DNA of 64,000 bases, from the NCBI GenBank assembly GCA_947500135.1, contig CANMQX010000005.1, positions 124,001 to 188,000 on the forward strand. The letters run 5' to 3'. Both the position numbers and the translations under genes were made by a program. The notes beneath the pieces were generated by a model, which was given only the letters and a program-made list of their open reading frames with translations, was not told the origin of the DNA and did no database searches. This document shows, piece by piece, positions 37,782-45,453 of the stretch (position 1 is its first letter; every line of letters begins with the position of its first letter). This stretch comes from an uncultured Paracoccaceae bacterium. Its GTDB lineage: Bacteria; Pseudomonadota; Alphaproteobacteria; Rhodobacterales; Rhodobacteraceae.

Positions 37782-37817
37782 TGCCCGACAGTCGAAACGA
37801 AGTTTTGATGAGAGGGG
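37782..37817. repeat. Short hairpin insert B within the transposase gene
   Basis: On the plus strand: box TGCCCGACA, stem GTCGAAAC/GTTTTGAT (with two wobbles) and loop GAA, then box TGAGAGGGG. It lies just before the codons for DVNYLNAHRTA and shifts the frame. Outer boxes match insert A at 17 of 18 positions. Confidence 0.5.
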
Positions 37818-38268
37818 ATCACGACGGTCTTTTCTTCGCCATGCCCGGCAGCCGGGCCCATCATGATCTGGGCAAAGACACCTTTGTCGCTCCATCGCTT
37901 CCTGCGGTTGTACAGGGTCTTGTGCGGGCCATACTCTTTGGGGGCATCTCGCCAACGTAAGCCGTTGCGATTGATGAAGATAATGCCGCTTAAGACGCGT
38001 CTATCATCAACGCGTGGCTTGCCATGGGACTTCGGGAAATAGGGTATCCGACGTGCCATTTGATCGTCGTTTAGCCAGAAAAGATCGCTCATATCACCGC
38101 TCGATTTTCCGCCGTTGAAACACGCCATCAAACTGAAATCAGCAGGCCCTGAACCTAGTTGCAGACAACACCGCCGGGCCCATCATTTCCGCCAGTCGGT
38201 GCGCGCGGCGCGGGTCCTTCAAACACTTCTGCCCCTTCTTCACCACTTGGCGGAAAGCGGATCACCTG

Positions 38269-38805
38269 TCATTCCCAACGGCCGAAATTAATCCACCCAC
38301 CCCGTGGATGGGATGCATAAGCCTGGCTGACGACCGGCAAATAGAAACGTTGCACCATATCGTAATCCTGTCGCGTCGTTGCGGCAAAGACCTGGACACC
38401 GGCACCAACGGCCAGCGCACGACATGCCAACCGTGCATCGGCTGATCCTGCTCCGTTGCAGCACATGACCCGGATACGCTCTGATACACAGTTTCGTATG
38501 CTTTGGCCGAACGCCCGTGCATTGTCCTTGTGTATATACTCCAGACCGACCTGCATCGCCCAATCAATCGGTCCGACCTCAACACTGACCCCATGTGCAA
38601 AAATACTGATCACCGACGCTGGCTCGCGCTGAAGCGTCTGGTTCATCTGACCCTGTCTGGCAGCGGATGAATAACAGGCCAAATCAACCCGTCTGGCGAT
38701 CCGTTCAAGGGTTTCGCAATGTGTTTCGACAACACGCATATTGTCGCGGTTATGAACCTGCCCCGGAAGACGGGTATCGTGAATAATAATATGTTCGACG
38801 GTCAT
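38269..38805 (-). CDS. Possible caspase-like-fold protein (probably truncated by a nonsense stop)
   Basis: 178 residues from the ATG at 38805 (GGAG six bases upstream). It contains VISIFAHGVSVEVG and, later, IRVMCCNGAGSADARLACRA then GAGVQVFAATTRQDY. A His-Gly at the end of one strand and a Cys-x-Gly-x-Gly at the end of the next resemble the His/Cys dyad layout of caspase-like folds (CHAT, C80, DUF4347), but the family is not certain. After the TGA at 38269 the frame stays open for 36 codons (QVIRFPPSGEEGAEVFEGPA...) to a TAG at 38155 at the IS border, so a Trp or Arg codon may have become TGA. It converges with the TIR operon. Confidence 0.5.
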   Translation of the reverse strand: MTVEHIIIHDTRLPGQVHNRDNMRVVETHCETLERIARRVDLACYSSAARQGQMNQTLQREPASVISIFAHGVSVEVGPIDWAMQVGLEYIHKDNARAFGQSIRNCVSERIRVMCCNGAGSADARLACRALAVGAGVQVFAATTRQDYDMVQRFYLPVVSQAYASHPRGGWINFGRWE

Positions 38806-39110
38806 GAAATGCTCCACTTGAAAAGAACTCTCACACGCTAGCAGAAAAGGGGGCGGTTGGGAAAGCAGCGGGCCATAAACGCAATGGCCTCATGTGACGC
38901 GCCTCAAACCTATGGCCCCCGCTGTACCACCGCCGCAACGCCCCGTCCTAGACGCCGACCAGGAATTACCCTAAACGGTTCAGGCACCATTATGTCCAAA
39001 AGGAACGGATCCATGATTTCCCCGTCGCAGGGCTGACAGCCCCCTGAACATTCGAAGCTGACGCTTCGCAACGCGACTTTAACGCCGGGCAATGGCCTGG
39101 TAGGTGAATC

Positions 39111-40469
39111 ATGACCAGCCAATCTACTATTCCACTGGCGTCGACGCGCGCCGAATTCTGGCCACTGATCCGTTTGGCCGTCCCTCTTATGGTGGGGCTG
39201 GCAGCGGCCCTGCTGATCGGCGTCGTTGACACCGCGATGATAGCCCCCCTTGGCACGGTGCCGCTGGCAGCGGTCGGGGTGACAACTGCGGTGTTGATCA
39301 TCCTGATCTCGGCGCTTTGGGGTGTCATCACCGTGATCTCTGTCCAGATTAGCCAGGCAGAGGGTGCTGGCGATCCGGTGCGCGTGGCCACGGCACTGCG
39401 CGGTGGACTGCTTCTTTGCCTGATAGGAGGCAGCGGCGGGGCGCTTTTGATGATTGCGACCTATCCATTGCTCGGCCCACTTGGTCAGCCAGAGGAGGTT
39501 CTGGCGATCCTCCTGCCCTATTGGGTATCGATGGCCATCTGGATCATTCCTTTCACGCTTTTCTTTGGGCTGAAGGCGCTTTTTGACGCGGTCGAATGGC
39601 CGTGGACGGCGGTGGGCCTGTCCTATCTTGGCGTGCTGTTCAATGTGCCTGCGAATTATACATTCATCCATATTCTAGATCTGGGCATTCTGGGGGCTGG
39701 GCTGGCCAGTATCCTGTCGCAATGCATATCGCTGTTGGCTGCTTGGGTCGTTTTGACCAAAGCGCCCGGAATGGCCGATTTTCGGCAACGCGTAACAGTC
39801 CCGTGGGCACAGGTCTGGGCGCAGTGCAAAGATGCTCTGCCGCTTTGCCTTGGGTATGCGGGCGAAGGTGGGGCCTATGCAATCGTCGGGTTGATGATGG
39901 GTTGGCTGGGGGCTGACGCCTTGGCCGCGCATCAAATCGTCAACGCGCTGGCGGGGCTGGCTTATATGATCCCGCTGGGCATGGCCGGTGCTGTGGCGAT
40001 CCGCGTCGGCCTTGCGGTCGGTGCGGAAAGTCAGACGCGACTGCGGCCCATTGTCAAAGCGTCGTTCATCATGGTCACGCTTTGGCAGGGGCTTGCAGCG
40101 GCGGTCTTTATCGTGGCGGGCCCGGTGATGGCTGAAACGATGTCGCAAGACCTGGCGGTGATTGATCTTGCCGTGACGCTGTTTATCGTCGTGGCCCTTT
40201 TGCAAGTTGCAGACGGTATCCAGGGCACGGCGCTAGGTGCGTTGCGGGGGATGTCGGACATGAACCTGCCGACCGTCATCACACTCGTGGCCTACTGGCC
40301 ACTGGCGCTGCCAGCAAGTTATCTGCTCGGGTTTGTCTTTGGCTTTGGCGCGACGGGCGTCTGGCTGGGTTATGGGCTCGGACTGTTTGTGGCCGCCATC
40401 GCACTGCCATGGCGGTTCTGGTGGCTGACCGGTATCCCTACGCCTAGGCCAACACCGGTCACCACCTAG
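39111..40469 (+). CDS. MATE-family efflux transporter
   Basis: 452 residues with 12 hydrophobic segments in two MATE repeats. It begins EFWPLIRLAVPLMVGLAAALLIGVVDTAMIAPLG, the classical MATE TM1 pattern, and the second repeat has ALPLCLGYAGEGGAYAIVGLMMGWLGADALAAHQIVNAL. These pumps export cationic drugs or metabolites using sodium or protons. GGTAGGTGAATC precedes the ATG. It lies at the right border of the accessory island, after 293 bp in which no gene was seen. Confidence 0.93.
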   Translation: MTSQSTIPLASTRAEFWPLIRLAVPLMVGLAAALLIGVVDTAMIAPLGTVPLAAVGVTTAVLIILISALWGVITVISVQISQAEGAGDPVRVATALRGGLLLCLIGGSGGALLMIATYPLLGPLGQPEEVLAILLPYWVSMAIWIIPFTLFFGLKALFDAVEWPWTAVGLSYLGVLFNVPANYTFIHILDLGILGAGLASILSQCISLLAAWVVLTKAPGMADFRQRVTVPWAQVWAQCKDALPLCLGYAGEGGAYAIVGLMMGWLGADALAAHQIVNALAGLAYMIPLGMAGAVAIRVGLAVGAESQTRLRPIVKASFIMVTLWQGLAAAVFIVAGPVMAETMSQDLAVIDLAVTLFIVVALLQVADGIQGTALGALRGMSDMNLPTVITLVAYWPLALPASYLLGFVFGFGATGVWLGYGLGLFVAAIALPWRFWWLTGIPTPRPTPVTT

Positions 40470-41035
40470 CGATACATCAGCGTCGTGCGCTGCGCGCCAG
40501 TGTCGTTTCCATTCACCCCGAAACCATAGTCGTCGGACAGAAAGATCAGAACGCCGTAAGCCCGCCGGCCGCCCTGTGAATAGGTCCAATAGAAACTGGC
40601 CGCTGTCTCTAGCGGGCAACCTATCAGCAATTCCATATCCAAGCCGCTCAGCCGCACGGTCTTGCTGCCATCCTCCGAGATGTAACTGGTCTGCTGTTGG
40701 CGCAGGTTATTAACCGTGAGCGGGACATCGGCGAGCTTCGCCTGCGCAAAGGGACGTAACCGAAGACGCGGACCATCAGAGCTTTCAATCAAAAGCTGGC
40801 TGCGGGGCGCATCATAGATAATCGTGAACGGATTTACCGGGTTATCAAGCGTATATCGATGCGCCCGGCCCAATTGGTTCCATTGCCCGCCGATGATGTC
40901 GTTGATTGCAGCCAAGTCATAAGAGTTCCCTGTCAGGCTGCCATCACATAGCTCTGACACTTCAACCGTGGCCTCATCCGCCTGCGCGGACATCGCCAAT
41001 AGGGACAACAAAGCCGCAAAATAATGAACGCGCAT
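40466..41035 (-). CDS. Exported hypothetical protein, cluster member 4
   Basis: 189 residues with a signal peptide (MRVHYFAALLSLLAMSAQA). The mature part has two Cys (ELCDGS, IGCPLE) and ends GVNGNDTGAQRTTLMYR. No domain recognised. It follows the next exported-protein gene by one base and overlaps the end of the MATE gene by four bases, so it is the last of four tandem exported proteins. The segment MELLIGCPLE resembles LEQMIGCAIQ of its upstream neighbour, which hints at common ancestry. Confidence 0.72.
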   Translation of the reverse strand: MRVHYFAALLSLLAMSAQADEATVEVSELCDGSLTGNSYDLAAINDIIGGQWNQLGRAHRYTLDNPVNPFTIIYDAPRSQLLIESSDGPRLRLRPFAQAKLADVPLTVNNLRQQQTSYISEDGSKTVRLSGLDMELLIGCPLETAASFYWTYSQGGRRAYGVLIFLSDDYGFGVNGNDTGAQRTTLMYR

Positions 41036-41036
41036 C

Positions 41037-41768
41037 TTAAGGGGTCTCTCTTAATGTGGACGGATCAACACCATCTGCAATCATGTTGCTCTGGATTGCG
41101 CAGCCGATCATCTGTTCCAGATAACGCAGGCTATCGGCCTCATCAGTGCCGCTTACCCGCACAAACACATCGCCAAGCAGCACGCCACCGTCATGTAGGC
41201 CAATAGGGTAGTTATACGGGCCCGGCTTGAACGAGGCCGCACGCATCGCCGGTTCATTCATCGCCATCTCCCAGAAGGTACGATTTTCGGGGGCTGCGCT
41301 TAGCGTGATGAATACGCTGCGCTCTGTTCCATAAAAGTCAGGGTGATCAGATGAAAGATCCAGATCATAGGTCACCAACCCGACTTGTGCCCGGACATCC
41401 TCAACAGGGTTTTGCGTAAAGGATGCGTCACTGCGCAATCCCCAGCCATCATTGGGTGGCGGGATCAAACTGACCAGATCCGTACAATTGTCATAGGGCC
41501 AAGTCACATTCTGCATGATCGGATCAGATCGCACAAAATCCTGAAAATCACCTTCGAAGACAGCAAATCGGTTCTGTTGTTCGATTTGCGCCGTGTCCCA
41601 TCGGGTTTTGATTTCATCCATTGCGATCTGTGCGCTTGCCACTTCGTAGGGGGCAGACATGACAGGCCGGACCACCAGATCATCGGCAAAAGCAGTGGAC
41701 CCCATCAGCGATGCTATGCACATAGGCGCCCAGCGTGACAAAATTGGAAAATAGGACATATATTTCAT
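41037..41768 (-). CDS. Exported hypothetical protein, cluster member 3
   Basis: 243 residues from the ATG at 41768. The leader is MKYMSYFPILSRWAPMCIAS followed by LMGSTAFA. Two Cys in the mature part (YDNCTDL and MIGCAIQ). The rest has beta-strand character (VGLVTYDLDLSSDHP, VFITLSAAPENRTFWEM). Function unknown. Spaced 20 bp after member 2. Confidence 0.72.
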   Translation of the reverse strand: MKYMSYFPILSRWAPMCIASLMGSTAFADDLVVRPVMSAPYEVASAQIAMDEIKTRWDTAQIEQQNRFAVFEGDFQDFVRSDPIMQNVTWPYDNCTDLVSLIPPPNDGWGLRSDASFTQNPVEDVRAQVGLVTYDLDLSSDHPDFYGTERSVFITLSAAPENRTFWEMAMNEPAMRAASFKPGPYNYPIGLHDGGVLLGDVFVRVSGTDEADSLRYLEQMIGCAIQSNMIADGVDPSTLRETP

Positions 41769-41788
41769 TCTGTTCCGAAGTTTCGTTT

Positions 41789-42331
41789 TCAATTGGTTTC
41801 CGCCAGATTGCGCTCTTCCGCCTCCTGCTGGATGATCGCCCAAAACTCAGGTGACAGATCCAGCCGGTTGCCTGCCAATGTCACCCCACCACCACAGGCA
41901 CGCATAGCCGCTTGCCCGGCTTCGGCATTCTGCGGCGCCATTTCCGCCTGAAGCGCCTCATCGAATAAAAGGTCAGCATAGTTCAACGCCGGATTGGTCT
42001 GCATCCGGTCGCGCAAAGGTTCCATGGCGGTCATTTGATCAATCAAATCATCGGTCAACCCGGCATCAGTGTAGAAATCATAGATGCATACAAATGCGCT
42101 GCGTTCTTCGGCAGAGACCGGGGTCGTCGTGTCAACCGCATCTGCCAGATCAGGATCCAGCCGGGTAATCAACTGCTGGGTAATATCAAGCAAGGAGACA
42201 TAGTACTTTTCATAGGCATCGACAAATTCGTCTTTTGGCAGCCCGGCAAGGCGGCTGGTCTCATCCGGCAGGGCTGGGGTGGTAATCAACAGTGATAAGG
42301 CGGCGCTAAGCGCCGTCAGTTTCAGCGTCAT
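41789..42331 (-). CDS. Exported hypothetical protein, cluster member 2
   Basis: 180 residues from the ATG at 42331 with signal peptide LTALSAALSLLITTPALP. The mature part is strongly helical and acidic (DEFVDAYEKYYVSLLDITQQ), with Cys in FVCIYDFY and MRACGGG. No known domain. Follows member 1 by 31 bp. Confidence 0.72.
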   Translation of the reverse strand: MTLKLTALSAALSLLITTPALPDETSRLAGLPKDEFVDAYEKYYVSLLDITQQLITRLDPDLADAVDTTTPVSAEERSAFVCIYDFYTDAGLTDDLIDQMTAMEPLRDRMQTNPALNYADLLFDEALQAEMAPQNAEAGQAAMRACGGGVTLAGNRLDLSPEFWAIIQQEAEERNLAETN

Positions 42332-42362
42332 TGTTCTGGTATCTCCAAGATTTGAGGGGTCG

Positions 42363-42797
42363 TCAGGGGCAGATTGCCGCAAATGGATCAGTGCCGCGGG
42401 CACAAACGCTGCGTTCACCCAGCGTATCAATCCGCCACCCTGCCGGATCGGCCTGCGCGTCCCAGATATAGATGGCGCGGGTCCGGATACTGGCGATCGC
42501 ATCGTCCTCAACCGGAACATCAAATTCAACAACCATGGTCTGAAGACCGATTTCACACCATGCCTTGGTAAAACTGCGGATGTCCTCGCGCACCAATTGG
42601 TCCACAAAACTGTCTTCCAGCGCCGCCGTCGCCCGGGTTGCAAAAGGATCAGGCAGGTCCAGAAAGGCAAGCGGATCAAGCGGTGTGAACCCTGCCAACA
42701 TGTCAGGTTTTGATATTGCACAGGTCGTCGCGGCTGAAGCCATGGTGGCCGAGCACAGACAAATGGTGGCGGCAAAGCCATAAAAGGAACGCGGCAT
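42363..42797 (-). CDS. Exported hypothetical protein, cluster member 1
   Basis: 144 residues with signal peptide MPRSFYGFAATICLCSATMA. The mature part has four Cys (TTCAIS, AWCEIG, VCARG, ICP), consistent with two disulfides, and contains VVEFDVPVEDDAIASIRTRA. Unknown family. It leads the run of four; the AraC-type regulator gene ends 71 bp upstream on the same strand. Confidence 0.7.
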   Translation of the reverse strand: MPRSFYGFAATICLCSATMASAATTCAISKPDMLAGFTPLDPLAFLDLPDPFATRATAALEDSFVDQLVREDIRSFTKAWCEIGLQTMVVEFDVPVEDDAIASIRTRAIYIWDAQADPAGWRIDTLGERSVCARGTDPFAAICP

Positions 42798-42867
42798 CGC
42801 AGTCTCCACTGTTTTCGTGGGATAGGCTTACGACCTGATGCATAGATTTGATTGTATAAATCGGACT

Positions 42868-43653
42868 TTATGCGCGCGCGACAATACTTTGCAGTACACC
42901 ATCATGATCAAGGGTCAGTCGCCCAGGCGTGCTGCGCAGGTAAAGCTGAAAAACCTTGGTCAGATGGGATTGGTCGGCAAAGCCACCTTCGTGAACGATA
43001 TCGGCAAGGTCAGCGTCCGGCTGTGCGGCCAGCGTCTGCAAGGCAAATAGCGACCGTTTGATCATGGCAAAGGGCTTTGGTGCGATCCCGACCACGCGCG
43101 TGAATTCGCGGCGCAGATGCCTGTCGCTCATACCTAATTCACCCGCGACCGCGGTTATGTTGACCAAACCATTGGCATCTTCGATGATCTGGGCAGCACG
43201 GGCAATGCGGCGATTATCCGGTCCTGCACTATCTGCCAACCCGTGCAGCATCCCCGCAAAACACTGCGTCGGGTCATCCCCACCAGACAGCACATCCATC
43301 AACTCGATCTTGTTCTGCAATGCGCCAATGTCGCGCTTTAGCAACCGGAATGCCCCAGTCACCGTCAATTCGGCAAGCAGGTGAAATGCGGGTCCTGTCA
43401 GCGAATACTCCGCATCAAATGCGGATAGCTGCCCAGAGATGTGAACCCCGTTTGACTGAAGCACAAACGAAGCGCCGTTCGCCTTGGCTGTCGCATCCCC
43501 TTTCAGCAACCAACCAAGATAGACCTGACCTGTCGGGCGCGCCGGGATCGTAACTTTTTTCGCATCTTGGTAGTCAAGGACCAGCAGGCGCCTGACAAAG
43601 GGGCTTAGTTTTCTTGGAACAGGCTCGTCATCATAGCTGGGGATTGGCGTCAT
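42868..43653 (-). CDS. AraC-family transcriptional regulator
   Basis: 261 residues. The C-terminal double helix-turn-helix is clear: NITAVAGELGMSDRHLRREFTRVVGIAPKPF (about 165-195) and DLADIVHEGGFADQSHLTKVFQLYLRSTPGR (about 217-247). The N-terminal part (DUF6597-like sensing domain, RPTGQVYLGWLLKG) is less conserved. It lies directly upstream of the four exported-protein genes on the same strand and diverges from the thiamine operon, so it could control either. Confidence 0.9.
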   Translation of the reverse strand: MTPIPSYDDEPVPRKLSPFVRRLLVLDYQDAKKVTIPARPTGQVYLGWLLKGDATAKANGASFVLQSNGVHISGQLSAFDAEYSLTGPAFHLLAELTVTGAFRLLKRDIGALQNKIELMDVLSGGDDPTQCFAGMLHGLADSAGPDNRRIARAAQIIEDANGLVNITAVAGELGMSDRHLRREFTRVVGIAPKPFAMIKRSLFALQTLAAQPDADLADIVHEGGFADQSHLTKVFQLYLRSTPGRLTLDHDGVLQSIVARA

Positions 43654-43914
43654 GTTTTATCGGTCTTCTCTGGGCGTGCCCAAGGCACGTATCCACTATT
43701 TCCCTACGCTTTTGACGTTATCGGACCGCCGGTTTCACGCCGCCCACAGAAACCCCATAACCGCAAAAAGCACAAGAGCCAGACCAGCAAAGAGACAAGG
43801 CAGCGACTACCATCGTGAAAGTTGCTTTGATCAACCCCGCATGACCTGGCAGCCGCAAGGGTGGGACAGCATTTCAACTTGACCGCAGCAGAACTTCGTT
43901 TACCAAAAGCCCGA

Positions 43915-43984
43915 GCCAGGGGCGCCGCAAGGCTGAGACGCACCCTTTGAACCTGAACCAGATAATGCTGGCGGAGGGAGGCAA
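43915..43984 (+). ncRNA. TPP riboswitch (THI element)
   Basis: The conserved TPP-aptamer core is complete: AGGGGCGCC, then GGCTGAGA, CACCCTTTGAACCTGA, CCAGATAATGCTGG and CGGAGGGAGG. It lies 57 bases before the thiM ATG and is followed by a hairpin with a T-run, so bound thiamine pyrophosphate should lower expression of thiM-thiE-thiD and the SDR gene. Confidence 0.96.
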
Positions 43985-44018
43985 GATCAGAATTGCGTGC
44001 TCTGATCCGTCTCTTTTT
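43985..44018 (+). terminator. Expression-platform terminator of the TPP riboswitch
   Basis: GATCAGA and TCTGATC form a 7-bp stem around ATTGCGTGC and are followed by CGTCTCTTTTT. CGTCTC (44008-44013) can also pair with GAGACG (44034-44039), which covers part of the thiM ribosome-binding site GGAGAG. Confidence 0.75.
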
Positions 44019-44041
44019 GCCGCCCGGATCGGAGAGACGAC

Positions 44042-44824
44042 ATGACGCCAAACACGGCACTAGATGCGTTGCGCAACCAGCGCCCCCTTGTTCATTGCAT
44101 CACGAATTACGTCGCGATGAATTTAGCGGCGAATGTGACACTGGCGGCTGGCGGGTCCCCGGCAATGATTCACGCGATCGAGGAAGTGGCCGATTTCGTA
44201 CCCATATCCGGTGCGCTAACGATCAATATCGGCACGTTGTCCGCGCCCTGGCTCAACGCGATGCACAGGGCCGTAAAGGCCGCAAATCAGGCGTCAGTGC
44301 CATGGGTGCTGGATCCGGTCGCGCATTTTGCAACGCGATACCGATCCGATGCCGCACGTGATTTACTGAACCTCAGCCCAACCATCCTGCGCGGAAATGC
44401 ATCTGAAATCATAGCGTTGGCGGGGGGAGGCAGCGCTGGAAAAGGAGCTGATAGCGGCGATGCCGTGGCGAACGCAACCGCAAGCGCCATCAGCCTGGCG
44501 CAAGAGAACTCATGTGTTGTTGTGGTCACGGGCGAACAGGATTTTGCCACCGATGGCACGGGCGGCGCCTGCGTAACAGGTGGTGCGGCAGTCATGCCGC
44601 AGGTCACTGCACTTGGTTGCGCCCTCACGGCGCTGACCGGGGCTTATGCGGCGGTCACGTCGCCCCTGGACGCAGCCGTTGCAGCGCTGACCCACTTTGC
44701 GGAGGCGGGCGAGGCTGCCGGAAAGCTGGCGCAGGGTCCGGGGACCTTCTCAGTGCATTTTCTGGATGCGCTTCACACGGTTCAGCCCGGTGATCTGGAC
44801 GAGGCGCGTGTTACATGGGGTTAG
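44042..44824 (+). CDS. thiM: Hydroxyethylthiazole kinase
   Basis: Salvage enzyme phosphorylating 4-methyl-5-hydroxyethylthiazole for thiamine synthesis. 260 residues. QRPLVHCITNYVAMNLAANV near 13-32 and GGSPAMIHAIEEV are substrate-site hallmarks; VLDPVAH and ILRGNASEI in the middle; and the ATP-site region QVTALGCALTALTGAY near 185-200. In the last, most ThiM proteins have G-x-GC; here it reads TALGC, with the Cys kept. First gene after the TPP riboswitch; its end overlaps thiE by ten bases. Confidence 0.96.
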   Translation: MTPNTALDALRNQRPLVHCITNYVAMNLAANVTLAAGGSPAMIHAIEEVADFVPISGALTINIGTLSAPWLNAMHRAVKAANQASVPWVLDPVAHFATRYRSDAARDLLNLSPTILRGNASEIIALAGGGSAGKGADSGDAVANATASAISLAQENSCVVVVTGEQDFATDGTGGACVTGGAAVMPQVTALGCALTALTGAYAAVTSPLDAAVAALTHFAEAGEAAGKLAQGPGTFSVHFLDALHTVQPGDLDEARVTWG

Positions 44825-45453
44825 ACGCCAGAAACCTCCTCCTCTATCTGGTCACTGATCGGGCCCTCTGCGCGCAATACGGCCTGACAGAAACAGTCGC
44901 CGCTGCCGTGCGAGGCGGTGTTAGCTTTGTTCAGTTGCGCGATAAGACAGCAACCACCAAAGACCGGGTCGAGCAGGCCACCGCGTTGAAACAGGCACTG
45001 CGCGGCACCGGGGTTCCGCTTGTGATCAACGATGATCTGGCGGCAGCGGTGGCTGCAGATGTCGATGGCGTGCATATCGGCCAGGATGACGCCGACCCGC
45101 AACAGGCGCGCACAGCCCTTGGACCGGACAAGATTATCGGTCTGTCCTGCGAGACGGCAGCCCATGTCCGCGCCGTTGATCCAAGCGTCGCCGATTACCT
45201 TGGGTTGGGCACCGTGTTTCCGACCGCAACAAAGGCAGATCACAGCCCCAGCATCGGACTCTCCGGCCTCGCCGATTTGGCCGCCTTGGCAAAACTGCCC
45301 ACCGTCGCGATAGGCGGCTTGAAACAGGCACATTGCCCGGATGTCATGCGCGCAGGCTGTGACGGCATGGCCGTCGTCTCCGCCATCTGCGGACAAGCTG
45401 ACCCGCTACGGGCCGCCGCAAGCCTGCATCAGAAACTGGAGAAACACAGATGA
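44815..45453 (+). CDS. thiE: Thiamine-phosphate synthase
   Basis: Joins HMP-pyrophosphate and thiazole phosphate to thiamine monophosphate. 212 residues. VQLRDKTAT near 39 (pyrophosphate site), LVINDDLAAAVAADVDGVHIGQDD near 73-96, IIGLSCET near 112, DYLGLGTVFPTATKAD near 125-140 and VAIGGLKQAH near 163. The start at 44815 overlaps thiM by ten bases, and its end overlaps thiD by four. Confidence 0.96.
   Translation: MGLDARNLLLYLVTDRALCAQYGLTETVAAAVRGGVSFVQLRDKTATTKDRVEQATALKQALRGTGVPLVINDDLAAAVAADVDGVHIGQDDADPQQARTALGPDKIIGLSCETAAHVRAVDPSVADYLGLGTVFPTATKADHSPSIGLSGLADLAALAKLPTVAIGGLKQAHCPDVMRAGCDGMAVVSAICGQADPLRAAASLHQKLEKHR

Larger units (their letters stand above)
37254..38092 (-). pseudogene. 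Degraded IS5/IS427-type transposase
   Basis: Three reading-frame pieces together make a DDE transposase. The first starts at 38092 with MSDLFWLNDDQMARRIPYFP and runs to HGEEKTVVI (DUF4096-type N-terminal part). The middle reads DVNYLNAHRTA and RGRLIGRTKGGMNTKLYTV. The last (to 37254) has DWLLGDRGYEADWF and the catalytic-Glu region RNRIEIMFGRLKDWRRVATRYD. The frame breaks coincide with two short hairpin inserts at 37782-37817 and 37576-37610. IS427-group elements often use one programmed frameshift, but these breaks look like real damage, so self-mobility is unlikely. Confidence 0.8.
37244..38155 (-). mobile_element. IS5-family (IS427-like) insertion sequence, about 912 bp
   Basis: The ends are imperfect inverted repeats: GGGTCAGG at the left and, read inward from the right, GGTTCAGG. 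The flanks are CTA on the left and TAG on the right, which fits insertion in a CTAG site with duplication of TA, as in the IS427 group. It carries one degraded transposase on the minus strand. It separates the TIR operon from the convergent gene at 38269. Confidence 0.8.

Noticed and set aside
38158..38420. Continuation of the third TIR-operon gene on the right side of the IS
   Set aside because: The in-frame plus-strand sequence is Cys/Arg/Phe-rich like an antisense shadow, while the minus strand reads as a sensible Gly/Pro/Glu-rich C-terminus of the convergent gene.
38910..39671. A 253-codon minus-strand frame over the MATE gene start
   Set aside because: It is rich in His, Arg and Gln in the way of antisense shadows, and the plus-strand MATE protein is certain.
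41789..42781. Reading the exported protein at 41789 as a 330-residue protein from 42781
   Set aside because: The added N-terminal part is antiparallel in character to cluster member 1 in another frame and lacks a leader; the ATG at 42331 gives a clean signal peptide.
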